DNA from: Flavobacterium crocinum
GTDB lineage: Bacteria > Bacteroidota > Bacteroidia > Flavobacteriales > Flavobacteriaceae
DNA length: 64,000 nt
NCBI RefSeq assembly: GCF_003122385.1
Contig: NZ_CP029255.1
Span: forward strand, 2,046,001 to 2,110,000
Direction: 5' to 3'
Below are positions 28,100-37,167 of this stretch, one piece after another. The notes under the pieces are model-generated. The model saw only the letters and a list, made by a program, of their open reading frames with translations. It was not told where the DNA came from and did not search any database. Within the stretch, counting starts at the first letter, position 1. Every line of letters begins with the position of its first letter. The translations under genes and the position numbers were made by a program.

Positions 28100-28354
28100 T
28101 TAAAGGTTTCTACATTTAATTTCTTTATTCAATAAACTAAAGTTTATCAATAATGGTGTAAAAACTATTGGGAGAGAAAAAACAGGAATAAGCGCGGCAA
28201 TGGATTCTTTTAATCCTTTTGAAGCAATTAAATAAATAGAGACAGCAAGAGCTAGTATAAAAATAACTCCAAAGCCAATGGCAATTCCTTTTAATAAATT
28301 TCTTGTTTTTATCAGTTTTGCATCCGTGAAATTCTCATAAATATTTTTATTCAT
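28100..28354 (-). CDS. Small two-helix membrane protein
   Basis: 84 residues: a charged N-terminus (MNKNIYENFTDAKLIKTRNLLKG), then two membrane segments (about 24-46 and 55-73). Not recognised; similar small proteins are common redox- or stress-linked membrane proteins but nothing here shows a role. Upstream member of the pair with the 65-residue protein. Confidence 0.62.
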   Translation of the reverse strand: MNKNIYENFTDAKLIKTRNLLKGIAIGFGVIFILALAVSIYLIASKGLKESIAALIPVFSLPIVFTPLLINFSLLNKEIKCRNL

Positions 28355-28576
28355 AATTATTTGTAATTGGTTGATTAGTTTATAGTGGTAGGCGAATATA
28401 AAAAAATATACGAAAAATACATTAGTTTTTTTCTGATTTACTTTAGAAATACCAAATCTAATTTTTATGAAAAGATTTTTAGAAGATTTTTCTTTTTAAA
28501 CAAATCTCATTGATATTTTCCTATTTTAGCGAAACAGAGGCCAACGCACTATTCTGTTTTTTATGAAATTAAAACT

Positions 28577-29365
28577 ATGCTGTTTTTCCTTTTAATTGGA
28601 ATTTTATTTCTCTTCGTAATTGTATTCAGGATTATTGAACCAGTGTATTTAATGCTGTTCAATAAACCGTTGTTTATCTTTTGGTATCCCGTTTTGAAAA
28701 AATTGGATCCGGAAGATAAAGCATTGTTGAGAAGTGAATTTTCGTATTATACTAATCTGTCTGTTAAAAAGAAAGGATATTTTGAACACCGTGTAGAAAG
28801 TTTTATTGAACATTATAATTTCGAAGGAAAAGATATTCAGGTTACCCGCGAGATGAAACTAATTATTGCCGGAACTTATGTGATGCTTACTTTTGGAATG
28901 CGAAATTACCTGATTGAATTATTCGAAAATATCGTTATTTATCCCTCTGTATATTATTCTGTAATTAATCAGGAATATCATAAAGGAGAATACAATCCCA
29001 GAATGAAAACCATTGTTTTTTCGTGGGAAGACTTTCTGAGCGGACATGAAACAAAAGATAATATCAATCTCGGATTACATGAATTTACACATGTGCTGCA
29101 TTTTCATTCCAAAAAAAGTTCCTCTCCCGGGGCCGTTATTTTCTATGATGAATTTACAGAAATTGAAAAATATTTTGATCAGGAAGAATTAACCAATAAA
29201 ATTAAAGAAAAACAGTATTTCAGAGAGTATGCTTACACTAATAAATTTGAATTTCTGGCAGTAATTCTGGAGCATTTTTTTGAAACCCCGGAAATCTTCA
29301 AACGAGAGTTTCCGGAGTTGTATCAAAATGTAAAAACAATGATTAATTTTAGAGAAGATCTTTAA
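28577..29365 (+). CDS. MtfA-like zinc metallopeptidase (M90 family)
   Basis: 262 residues with an N-terminal membrane anchor (1-20). The zinc site is HEFTH at 168-172, with a downstream glutamate in YDEFTEIEKYF. The layout, including the FxxRVxxFI block near 70 and the REYAYTNKFEFLAVILEHFFE segment, fits the M90 group (MtfA, the Mlc-binding peptidase of E. coli). No Mlc homologue is in view, so the target is unknown. Unlike cytosolic MtfA, this one appears membrane anchored. Confidence 0.85.
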   Translation: MLFFLLIGILFLFVIVFRIIEPVYLMLFNKPLFIFWYPVLKKLDPEDKALLRSEFSYYTNLSVKKKGYFEHRVESFIEHYNFEGKDIQVTREMKLIIAGTYVMLTFGMRNYLIELFENIVIYPSVYYSVINQEYHKGEYNPRMKTIVFSWEDFLSGHETKDNINLGLHEFTHVLHFHSKKSSSPGAVIFYDEFTEIEKYFDQEELTNKIKEKQYFREYAYTNKFEFLAVILEHFFETPEIFKREFPELYQNVKTMINFREDL

Positions 29366-29383
29366 GTTTTATAAGTTTTTTTA

Positions 29384-29461
29384 GAAGCATAATCCAGCCA
29401 TCCACTATATCTTTTATGGTGAACCCCACCATAAAAGGATGCCGTTCCTGTCTGGGCTAGA
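29384..29461. ncRNA. Conserved hairpin element, copy 1 (possible structured RNA)
   Basis: Core AGC-N5-CCAG (29386-29397) and CTGGGCT (29452-29458) can pair with a five-base bulge, around a second hairpin TTTTATGGTG / CACCATAAAA (29412-29421 / 29427-29436). A second locus, 58326-58466, keeps the core and swaps the inner hairpin. It fills the gap between two convergent genes. It resembles structured repeat/RNA motifs known from flavobacteria (perhaps Flavo-1), but I cannot confirm a family; direction is also uncertain. Confidence 0.5.
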
Positions 29462-29490
29462 CACTCATTTTCAAAAGAAATTCCGGAAAT

Positions 29491-30342
29491 CTATTTCGTA
29501 TGCTGTAAAAAATTATCGATGTAATTTACTACGAGTGGAATATTTTGGTGCTGGGGAGCGTGCCCAGTCTGCGGCAGCAAAATTAACTGTGATGTTGGAA
29601 GCTGTTTGGTCAGCGGATACCAGTTTTCTACAGCAAAACTTGTGTCGTGATCTCCGGAAATTATTAATATTGGTGTTTTGGTTGTACTCAGTTTCCCTCT
29701 GTAATTTTCCTTGTCTTCTACGGCATTTTCGCCACCGGCAAAATACAATTGAAAAACTTCCATGGTCGATGGAATTTTAGAAACATCTATTCTTTTGCCA
29801 ATTCTGTCATGAGAAGCCTTTGCAGCCTTTACGCTTTCTTCAGACTCTGGTTCAAAGAAAAGAATCACTTCATCGTTAAAATCATTGATTGGTTTTAATG
29901 CATGATCCAGAAAAGACTGTTCCAGCGGGACAACTCTTGGACCAATTGGACCAGTTCCTAATAAAATAGTGTGAGTAACCAATTCCGGATATTGATGCAT
30001 TGCAGCTTGTGTAACCAGCCCGCCATAAGACCAGCCCATAAAAATAGCTTTTTTGATTTTAAGATGATCAGCGAGATCTTTTACATCTTTTGCAACTTCT
30101 TTAACATCGGTAGGAAGCGTTCCTGTCGAATATCCAATTCCCGAATAATCAAAAGTAATCACCTGATGTTTTGCCGCGAGAAGATCAAGAAACAATGGAT
30201 CCCAGGTGTCAAGTGTTCCTCTAAAACGATTAATTAATATAATTGGATTTCCTTCGCCAATAGATCGATAGGCAATTTTTCGATCTGAAAAATCAGCATA
30301 TTGCGTTTCTGAATTTGTAGCGTTTATTTTTGATGCACTCAT
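29491..30342 (-). CDS. Alpha/beta-fold hydrolase
   Basis: 283 residues with nucleophile elbow GWSYGG, acid block SGDHDTSF and catalytic histidine in QTGHAPQHQN near the C-terminus. I start at MSASKINATN; an in-frame ATG at 30381 would add 13 hydrophobic residues and cannot be excluded. Family members act as esterases, haloperoxidases or dienelactone-type hydrolases; substrate unknown. The usual HG oxyanion motif is replaced by NRFRG, which is typical of one subgroup annotated as hydrolases in Bacteroidota. Confidence 0.85.
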   Translation of the reverse strand: MSASKINATNSETQYADFSDRKIAYRSIGEGNPIILINRFRGTLDTWDPLFLDLLAAKHQVITFDYSGIGYSTGTLPTDVKEVAKDVKDLADHLKIKKAIFMGWSYGGLVTQAAMHQYPELVTHTILLGTGPIGPRVVPLEQSFLDHALKPINDFNDEVILFFEPESEESVKAAKASHDRIGKRIDVSKIPSTMEVFQLYFAGGENAVEDKENYRGKLSTTKTPILIISGDHDTSFAVENWYPLTKQLPTSQLILLPQTGHAPQHQNIPLVVNYIDNFLQHTK

Positions 30343-30491
30343 TATTTTTAAAGTTTTGATTAATAATGAAATAAGAAACAATTTTAATGCCTTCTAAAAA
30401 AAATAATTGAAATCAGGGTCTAAGAGAATTTGACTGTAATTTTTCTGGTTTTATTTCGCTAAAAAAATAAGTTTTCACGAAATATAGAAAA

Positions 30492-31172
30492 TTACAATTC
30501 GATCGTATCGCCAATTTTAGGTAAGAAAAGATTCAGATCTGCCTTTTTAAATTCGTCTAAAGCCTTTTGATGATCCATTTTGATAAAGCCGAACGTATCA
30601 TAATGAACCCCCAAAATTTTATCTACTTCAACCAGTTTTGAGGCTTCAATGGCTTCTTCAATTCCCATTGTAAGTCCGTCACCAATTGGAAAAACTGCAA
30701 AATCCAGTTTGGTGAATTTTAGGATAAACTGCATATCAAAAGTCAAAGCCGTATCTCCGCTGTAATAGAAATTTCCATCTGGAGTTGTCAATACAAAACC
30801 ACAGGCAATGCCACCATAACTGCCGTCCATAAAACTGCTTGGATGCTGCGCAATTACACATTTTACAGTTCCAAAATCAAAACTGAATTTTCCGCCCGGA
30901 TTTATGGGATGCGCATTTTCGATTCCTTTTTTCAAGAGCCAGTTATAAATTTCAAAGTTTCCGAGGACTTTAGCTCCTGTATTTTTGGCGATTCTTTCCA
31001 CATCCAGAATATGGTCGTAATGCGCGTGAGAGATAAAAATATAGTCAGCTTTTATTTCGTCTACGTTAATATCTTTTGCTAATTCATTTTGTGTGATAAA
31101 AGGATCGAACAGAAGGTGTTTTTCATTGGCTAAAACAGAAAAACAGGAGTGGCCATAATAAGTTATTTTCAT
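30492..31172 (-). CDS. UPF0173 metallo-beta-lactamase-fold hydrolase
   Basis: 226 residues, with the metal-binding motif HAHYDH (49-54), a further histidine in AQHPSSFMDG, and the SGDTAL block. MKITYYGHSCF is the family N-terminus. Members are annotated as metal-dependent hydrolases without known physiological substrate. Confidence 0.92.
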   Translation of the reverse strand: MKITYYGHSCFSVLANEKHLLFDPFITQNELAKDINVDEIKADYIFISHAHYDHILDVERIAKNTGAKVLGNFEIYNWLLKKGIENAHPINPGGKFSFDFGTVKCVIAQHPSSFMDGSYGGIACGFVLTTPDGNFYYSGDTALTFDMQFILKFTKLDFAVFPIGDGLTMGIEEAIEASKLVEVDKILGVHYDTFGFIKMDHQKALDEFKKADLNLFLPKIGDTIEL

Positions 31173-31230
31173 AAAAATACATTTTTAAGATTAATAAGTT
31201 ATTGATTTTTAATTCAATAAAGATACCAAT

Positions 31231-31264
31231 AAAAAATGCGCAGTAAATTTTTACTGCGCATTTT
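31231..31264 (-). terminator. Terminator of the TlpA-like gene
   Basis: AATGCGCAGTAAA / TTTACTGCGCATT stem on the minus strand followed by a T run, 24 bases after the stop at 31288. Confidence 0.8.
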
Positions 31265-31287
31265 GAGTTTTCGAAATCAAAAGAATA

Positions 31288-33117
31288 TTATTTTAATTGT
31301 TCGTCAATTAGTTCTCCTAAACTGCTGTTGGAGTGACCTGCAAATAAAATATTGCCGTTTTTTCCAATAAGAATAGAGGTTGGTATTCCTTGTATTTTGT
31401 ATTTAGTTACCACTTCTGATTTGGAGTCAAATACAACATTGAAAGTATATTTTTTTTCAGTCAGGTAATCGGTAACGTTTTTTAAAACTTCGTCATCTTT
31501 TTTATTTTCCCATGTATTTATAAATAAGAAAGTGACCTCTTTATCCTTGTATTTGTTAACCAATTCCTGCATTTTAGGGAAAGAAGCTTTACATGGTCCG
31601 CACCATGTTGCCCAAAAGTCAAGAACAACAATTTTTCCTTTGTAATCAGAAAGTTTGACTTCTTTGCCTTCTAAATTTTTTAAAGCAAAATCAGTAGGAG
31701 TTGTACCGCCGAATTGCTCAATAATTTTTTTATTCTTTTCTTCCTCATTTAATTTGTCCGCTTTTTCTTTTAGTTTTTCAAAATTCGCAAGCGGGAGGTT
31801 TTCTGCGATATAAATTTCTTTTAATTTAGAAACCAATGCAGGAGAAACAGTATTGTTGCTGATTTCATTTTCAAGATAAGCTCTTACCTCATCTTTACTT
31901 TTTACTTTTTCCATCATGGCTACATAACGTACTTTTCCGCCGGCATCAAATCCATTAGCTTTTCTTACTTTATCCTGATATTTAAAAGCTTCTTCATAAT
32001 TACCTTGTTTGTAAAGTATAAGTGCATAAGTATCATTATACATATTAGCTTGATACTCATATTGTGGATTAAAAGTTTCTTTTGCATTTTCTTCCAAAAG
32101 AGTTAATGATCTTTTAGAGATTTTAGAAGTAAAGTCAATGTCTTTAATAGGTGAAGTTAAGTCTTCGCCGGTTAAACCCCAGGCAAAATCGTTATAAATG
32201 CCAGCAGGATTACTTAATTGAGATTCAATTTTTTGTGCTTTTTCAAGATCTTTACTGGTCAGATATTCCTTCATCAAACTGTTGTAAAAAACGTCTAAAG
32301 TTCGTACAGAAGTCTCTTTATACTTTGTTTTACAAGTATCAATACATTTTAGGATGTAATCTTCTGTTTTTTCTTTTTTAGCGAAAAAGCGATTGATAAA
32401 TTGATTTTTTGCAAGTGTACCGGAAGGATATTTTGCTAAAATTTCTTTTTCTAATTTTGCTCTTTCATCAGACATTCTGTTCATAGAATAAGCATCATTA
32501 GCCAGCATGTAATATTCTTCTTTGTCTTTTTTAAGACACTTTTCAGCAAAAACCAAAGCTTCTTTATTGCTTTCTTCTTTGTTGATCTGGCTTTTCTGAT
32601 AAAGATAACTCATGTACGATTTGTCGCTTTTTAGAGTTGGGTATTTTTCAAACAATTTCTCGTAGGCTGCAACCTGCGATTCAGGTTTGACGTCTATTTT
32701 GAGTTTGAGAAAATAGTTGGCATAATTTCCCATAGCAATTTCATTTGCCAACGTTTTACCCAATTCAGAGTCATTTTGCGTTTTTAAATAAACAACATAG
32801 CCCTGGTCTTTATTGTTGTCGACTATTTCCTGGGCATTGGTAATCATGACAATGAGCGTTCTTGCAGAGTCGGCTACTTTTACGGTGAACTCATACAGTT
32901 TACCTTTTTTAATTAATTTTTGAGAGTTAAAGTCATAATAAGAATCTATAATACTGGCTTTAGAATTATCTTTAATGACGACTCCTTGTGGCGGTTCGTA
33001 TACATAAGTATTTTCGGCACCAGTTTTAAATTTTGAGTTTTTTAGATAGATTTTTCCGTTTTGAGAAAATGCATTGCTAACAACGGTAAAGAATAACAAA
33101 ATGTAGATTTTTTTCAT
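31288..33117 (-). CDS. TlpA/thioredoxin-fold protein with long helical N-terminal region
   Basis: 609 residues with signal peptide (MKKIYILLFFTVVSNAFSQ). About 450 residues of helical, TPR-like sequence lead to a C-terminal thioredoxin domain of the TlpA type, active site WCGPC at 505-509, cis-proline in GIPTS near 577. Predicted periplasmic disulfide reductase. The extra N-terminal region is common to Bacteroidota TlpA-like proteins, where it may select partners. Monocistronic with its own terminator. Confidence 0.9.
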   Translation of the reverse strand: MKKIYILLFFTVVSNAFSQNGKIYLKNSKFKTGAENTYVYEPPQGVVIKDNSKASIIDSYYDFNSQKLIKKGKLYEFTVKVADSARTLIVMITNAQEIVDNNKDQGYVVYLKTQNDSELGKTLANEIAMGNYANYFLKLKIDVKPESQVAAYEKLFEKYPTLKSDKSYMSYLYQKSQINKEESNKEALVFAEKCLKKDKEEYYMLANDAYSMNRMSDERAKLEKEILAKYPSGTLAKNQFINRFFAKKEKTEDYILKCIDTCKTKYKETSVRTLDVFYNSLMKEYLTSKDLEKAQKIESQLSNPAGIYNDFAWGLTGEDLTSPIKDIDFTSKISKRSLTLLEENAKETFNPQYEYQANMYNDTYALILYKQGNYEEAFKYQDKVRKANGFDAGGKVRYVAMMEKVKSKDEVRAYLENEISNNTVSPALVSKLKEIYIAENLPLANFEKLKEKADKLNEEEKNKKIIEQFGGTTPTDFALKNLEGKEVKLSDYKGKIVVLDFWATWCGPCKASFPKMQELVNKYKDKEVTFLFINTWENKKDDEVLKNVTDYLTEKKYTFNVVFDSKSEVVTKYKIQGIPTSILIGKNGNILFAGHSNSSLGELIDEQLK

Positions 33118-33280
33118 CTTTTTGTGGTTTTTTATTTATTTGTTTCTTAATTGTTTAACGAATTGTAAAGTTAAATATTATACAATCAGTTGTTTTTTTT
33201 ATTAAGAAAATATTAGCAAAAGCACGAAGTCATTTTGTTGTCTTATGTATTTAAAATATATTTTATAGCAAACGAATCAA

Positions 33281-34147
33281 CTACTTTTTTAACCCAATTG
33301 CGGTTCGGTAAAACTCGTATCCTTTTTCGGAGCGATCGGGAAGAAATCTTTCGCGATATTCATTTGCGCCTAAATCTTCTAAAAGTTCGATATTAAATTG
33401 ATGTAAATAACCCGGAAGTTCTTCGGGAGAAAAACCAAAAGTCCAGTGTTCTTCTATTTTTTCGAGATCTTCCAGTAATTTTTTTCCGCCTAAAAAAGAA
33501 TCGGGATTTTGCAGGACATCTTTATGTACATAAGTGAAAATTACATGACTATGTTGAGCAAATTTTGAAATAAAAGAAAATGTGCTTTTTACGGCTTCTT
33601 CTGTTAAATAATTTGTGACGCCTTCCCAAATAATTGCTGTAGGTTTTGAAAAGTCCAGATTGTTTTTTAATGCTAAATCGTCCAGATTTTGTTGATTAAA
33701 ATCAATTTGTAGAAAGGTCACGTTTTGCGGAATTTGACCAATTCGCTTTTTATAGATCTCTGCTTTGAAATTGGAAGTATTAGGATGGTCAATTTCTATT
33801 ACCGGAATGTCTTTTAGAAAATCAAGACGAACGGCTCTCGTATCAAAACCGGCACCCAGAATTATAACTTGTTTAACTCCATTTGAGACCGCTTTTTCTA
33901 ATAAACTGTCAATATATTTTGTTCTTGCAATTCCGGAAGAAAGGGCGCCCGGAATTTTTCGGTTTATTGTATTATTAATATATTTTGTAATAATAGGGTA
34001 ATGATACAATCGTGTAGCAAGTCTCAATTTTGAATCAACAAAATGAATAGCGTAAGGATCTGAAAATAACCGGTCTTTACGTTGTGTTTCCAATGCTCTG
34101 AAGAACGCCATATATTGTGCCGTTCTGCTTGTTTGTTCTGCTTTCAT
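33281..34147 (-). CDS. Class I SAM-dependent methyltransferase (LCMT/TIGR00027-like)
   Basis: 288 residues starting MKAEQTSRTAQYMAFFRALE, the family N-terminus; a longer in-frame start 57 bases upstream would overlap the neighbouring gene and is not favoured. SAM-binding block VIILGAGFDTRAVRL near 96-110, second block EIDHPN. The family includes leucine carboxyl methyltransferases and polyketide O-methyltransferases; no substrate can be inferred. Lies 13 bases downstream of the Mpo1-like gene, likely operonic. Confidence 0.85.
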   Translation of the reverse strand: MKAEQTSRTAQYMAFFRALETQRKDRLFSDPYAIHFVDSKLRLATRLYHYPIITKYINNTINRKIPGALSSGIARTKYIDSLLEKAVSNGVKQVIILGAGFDTRAVRLDFLKDIPVIEIDHPNTSNFKAEIYKKRIGQIPQNVTFLQIDFNQQNLDDLALKNNLDFSKPTAIIWEGVTNYLTEEAVKSTFSFISKFAQHSHVIFTYVHKDVLQNPDSFLGGKKLLEDLEKIEEHWTFGFSPEELPGYLHQFNIELLEDLGANEYRERFLPDRSEKGYEFYRTAIGLKK

Positions 34148-34160
34148 TGGTAATCTTATC

Positions 34161-34625
34161 TTATTTTTTAGAAAACAAATTCTCCACAACCCAGGCCGGA
34201 CCAATTAATAAAAACTGAAGGTCTTTTAAGAAAGACGGTTTTTTGCCCTCAATATTATGTCCGTAAAATTGTCCGATCCAGGCGATAACAAAAACAGCGA
34301 TGGAGAACGCCCACAAAGGAACAAATTGTCCAATATAATAATTGATGATCAGGCAAACTCCCGAAAACAAAGCAATTTTAGCAGCCATAGCAATCGATAA
34401 TCTGATATAGAAAACCAAAACAAAAAGTAAAATGACAAAAGCCCAATTTTCGATAATGGGTAAATTTAGTTTTAAAGTACGGGCAATAATTCCGCTCGGA
34501 ATACTCATTAATAAGCCTACTATAGAAAAGAAAATAGCAGGGACACAAATGTAGTGTATGGCTTTGTTGGTCGGGTTTTGATGACTTACGGCATATTCCG
34601 TAAACCATTGGTCTAGAGTTTTCAT
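34161..34625 (-). CDS. Mpo1/DUF962-like membrane protein
   Basis: 154 residues, four hydrophobic segments. The N-terminus WFTEYAVSHQNPTNKAIHYICVP holds the conserved Tyr-x3-His and Asn-x3-His residues of the Mpo1 family; yeast Mpo1 is a dioxygenase of 2-hydroxy fatty acids that uses Fe(II). A role in alpha-oxidation of fatty acids is inference only. Next to the methyltransferase gene. Confidence 0.85.
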   Translation of the reverse strand: MKTLDQWFTEYAVSHQNPTNKAIHYICVPAIFFSIVGLLMSIPSGIIARTLKLNLPIIENWAFVILLFVLVFYIRLSIAMAAKIALFSGVCLIINYYIGQFVPLWAFSIAVFVIAWIGQFYGHNIEGKKPSFLKDLQFLLIGPAWVVENLFSKK

Positions 34626-34722
34626 TTTGGTGGTTTTATAGTTAGTTGTGGTAAATCTAATGAAATTTCTTATACATTAGCAGATAACAACAAACTAAAA
34701 ATATTAACTACAAAACATAAAC

Positions 34723-35949
34723 TTACTTCTGATTATAATCAAAAACATTATCCCACAATTCATCGATTTTGATCAGTGCTTCGTTTAACGAAATTACTTC
34801 CCATTTTCCATCAGTTTCAATTCCTAAACCAATGCTTTTTAGTTTCAGTAAAGCATCGTTTACATCAAAATCCAATTCGGTTTTTAACTGAGAAGCAAAC
34901 CAGGATTCTATTTGAGAATCTAGTTCAGCTGCAGTCAATGAATTTTGGCTTCGGCTTAAAAAGGCATATGCTAAAATCGTTTCTTTTAAAGCTTCTTCTT
35001 CAGATGAATTTAGAAGGGAATAAAAAGCACCACTGTTATTTCCGACATTCTTAAAATACAAACTGTCAGAAAGTGTTTTGGAATATCGAATTTTCTTATT
35101 TATAAAATTATTGTACTGACGGAAACAGTAAGCGGCCAAAATTCCTAAAGCAATTAATCCCTGATTTAACGAAGTTTTACTGTTGAGTAAATCGATAGTT
35201 TCGCCGGTCTGATAAGCGTCGTACATATTGATAAGCGCCGGAATTACTTTGGCACTTAAAAGCGAAATTCCACCAAAAACACCAGGAATCCAAAGCAACA
35301 TTTTGTCTTTAAGAGACATTTTTGGAACTGCATTTGGGAATACGGTTTCAAGATCATTTTTAGGAACACGTTTAAAAATTTTTAAAGCAATAGATCCCGG
35401 ATCAATCGGCATTTTTCCTAGTTTCACTTTTTTAGCTGCGAGATAATCTGCATCGCTGTAGTTTAGGTAAATTAAGACACGATCGTAATATTCGATTTCG
35501 ACTTCTTTTTTCCAGAAAAAAAACTTTTTGACCTTTTCTTTCGCCTTATGATGTCCGCGGGCATATAATTCAAAATCTTTAAAAGTATTGAAATCAATTG
35601 CCAGATTTAAACCAATTAAGTCCGATTCTTCAAATGCTGCCTTTAAGGTTTCTTCGTCGATTCGGTAATAATTGCCGCGTTCTAAAACCGTAAGTAATGT
35701 TTCTTTAAAAACACCAAAATTACTTTTGCCAATGAAACTTTCACGTTCTTTTTCGCTTAAATCCGGATCGTACAAAGCATAGTGCTGTTTTAAATTCCGA
35801 TTTAAATTAAAAGACTCGTAATGATAATAATGCTCAATGATATCGAATAACTTTTTGAAATCATCTGCATTTTTTTGATTTTCTGTTAAAGCAATTTGCT
35901 GTTCTAATAAAAACTCCTTGTTGAACGGAATATAATGTTCTCGCGTCAT
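34723..35949 (-). CDS. DUF3754 (TMEM143-like) membrane protein
   Basis: 408 residues starting MTREHYIPFNKEF. A soluble N-terminal half (1-220) with IDFNTFKDFELYARG is followed by two hydrophobic segments (about 230-255 and 265-285) and a C-terminal region of about 100 residues. This is the DUF3754 layout, related to eukaryotic TMEM143; function unknown. The start at 35949 is chosen over 36000 because the predicted -7 element (35990-35997) lies inside the longer reading frame. Confidence 0.82.
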   Translation of the reverse strand: MTREHYIPFNKEFLLEQQIALTENQKNADDFKKLFDIIEHYYHYESFNLNRNLKQHYALYDPDLSEKERESFIGKSNFGVFKETLLTVLERGNYYRIDEETLKAAFEESDLIGLNLAIDFNTFKDFELYARGHHKAKEKVKKFFFWKKEVEIEYYDRVLIYLNYSDADYLAAKKVKLGKMPIDPGSIALKIFKRVPKNDLETVFPNAVPKMSLKDKMLLWIPGVFGGISLLSAKVIPALINMYDAYQTGETIDLLNSKTSLNQGLIALGILAAYCFRQYNNFINKKIRYSKTLSDSLYFKNVGNNSGAFYSLLNSSEEEALKETILAYAFLSRSQNSLTAAELDSQIESWFASQLKTELDFDVNDALLKLKSIGLGIETDGKWEVISLNEALIKIDELWDNVFDYNQK

Positions 35950-35989
35950 GTCGATTCTGGGCTTTAATTTTTTTCTGGCGTAGAAGCTG

Positions 35990-35997
35990 CAAAGATA
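35990..35997 (-). promoter_or_regulatory. Predicted -7 element (TATCTTTG) of the DUF3754 gene
   Basis: TATCTTTG on the minus strand, 41 bases upstream of the chosen start. It decides the start: transcription would begin near 35983, downstream of the alternative ATG at 36000. Confidence 0.55.
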
Positions 35998-36066
35998 CAA
36001 AGGTTTAGTTTTTTTATTTCAGGTTTGAAGTTTAAATACGATAACTGTCAATTTTACGTACAGTTT

Positions 36067-36269
36067 TGTCATCCTGAGAAACGAAGGATCACACAAGAAA
36101 TTCCGTAAAGTATTTCGACCAAAATTAACCACACAGCTTTTGTCATCCTGAGGAACGAAGGATCACACAAGAAACTCCACAAAGTATAGCTACTATCAAA
36201 TTAACCGCAAAGCATGGCGGACAATCTTTGTCGATATGCACATACGATCCTTCGTTCCTCAGGATGACA
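36067..36269. repeat. REP-like palindromic repeat block, left of the GIY-YIG gene
   Basis: Two forward units of TCATCCTGAGRAACGAAGGA (36069 and 36142) and one inverted unit (36246-36269). The last 167 bases (36103-36269) reappear as a direct repeat at 36732-36898 on the other side of the GIY-YIG gene. The block fills the gap from the DUF3754 gene to the GIY-YIG start. Confidence 0.85.
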
Positions 36270-36364
36270 GAACTAGATGGAAAATCTTTTTCTATCTGTT
36301 GTTTTCTTTAGAAATTCATATCTTAAATTAAAAACCATGTATATTCGTACAAAAAAAAATAAAA

Positions 36365-36682
36365 ATGCTAAGTCCTCAAAATGGTTATCATACCTATTAT
36401 GTTTACATTATTACCAACAGATATCGTTCGACATTTTATATTGGTGTAACAAATAATTTGAGAGAAAGACTGAATCAGCATAAGGAGAACATTAAAAAAA
36501 ATGAGAAAACGTTCGCGGCGAAATATGGTATTGAGTTTTTAGTATATTATGAAAAATTCACTTGGATACAAGAAGCGATCACAAGGGAAAAAGAATTAAA
36601 AGGATGGATTAGAGATAAAAAGCTTGAATTGATAAGAGATTTTAATCCAACTTTTGAGTTTCTTAATTACTATTTTGAATAA
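36365..36682 (+). CDS. GIY-YIG endonuclease-domain protein
   Basis: Single-domain GIY-YIG nuclease of 105 residues. The motif is YYVYII...YIG (11-27), followed by the catalytic arginine in LRERLNQH (R33/R35) and the metal-binding glutamate in the TREKELKGW block (E75/E77). The family of small stand-alone GIY-YIG proteins (UPF0213-like) has unproven roles. It is enclosed by two 167-base direct repeats, and no other gene is in the unit, which suggests it belongs to the repeat element. Intact, with own ATG after an A-rich leader. Confidence 0.9.
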   Translation: MLSPQNGYHTYYVYIITNRYRSTFYIGVTNNLRERLNQHKENIKKNEKTFAAKYGIEFLVYYEKFTWIQEAITREKELKGWIRDKKLELIRDFNPTFEFLNYYFE

Positions 36683-36731
36683 AGACTGAGTTTTTGTAAA
36701 TACTAAGAAGCGAATAATCATACAAAATATT

Positions 36732-36898
36732 CCGTAAAGTATTTCGACCAAAAATTAACCACACAGTTTTTGTCATCCTGAGGAACGAAGGATCACACAA
36801 GGAACTCTGCAAAGTATGGCGACTACCAACTAAACTTAAAGCCTAGAGAATAATCTTTGTCGATATGCGCATGTGATCCTTCGTTTCTCAGGATGACA
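36732..36898. repeat. REP-like palindromic repeat block, right of the GIY-YIG gene
   Basis: 167-base near copy of 36103-36269: forward TCATCCTGAGGAACGAAGGA at 36772 and inverted copy at 36873-36898, with the same spacer ending AATCTTTGTCGATATGC. The rest of the gap to 37168 holds a hairpin (36914-36962), a CGTATTTATACG palindrome (37073-37084) and a short repeated GATTCTAAG; no gene is seen. Confidence 0.85.
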
Positions 36899-36913
36899 AA
36901 AAAAATAAATTCA

Positions 36914-36962
36914 CAAAAAAAGTGGGATTTCTAATCGTTACCAGCGATTTGAAATCCCACTT
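36914..36962 (-). terminator. Hairpin, likely terminator of the zinc-finger protein gene
   Basis: AAGTGGGATTTC / GAAATCCCACTT arms (36920-36931 / 36951-36962), with a second small stem inside the loop and a T run on the minus strand. It lies about 200 bases after the stop at 37168. Confidence 0.55.
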
Positions 36963-37167
36963 CGTGTTCCAAAAAAAGTGACAAAAATTTAAAAAAGCTT
37001 TCGGACGAAAACTAAATTCTAAACTAAAAATTATTCATAGCAATATTACCACTATAAATTAGTGTGGCTATACGTATTTATACGGGTTTTTTCTTTAGAG
37101 GTACTAAGATTCTAAGTTGCTGAGATTCTAAGATTTTTTTTGGTATTCAAAAACTTTCAGTTTTTGC

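Noticed and set aside
29439..29780. 113-residue plus-strand frame overlapping the alpha/beta hydrolase
   Set aside because: Lies antisense to the C-terminal region of the hydrolase with its catalytic histidine, and begins within the hairpin element.
36067..36898. CRISPR array, considered because of repeats around 36 kb
   Set aside because: The units are palindromic, irregularly spaced, in both directions and without unique spacers or cas genes.
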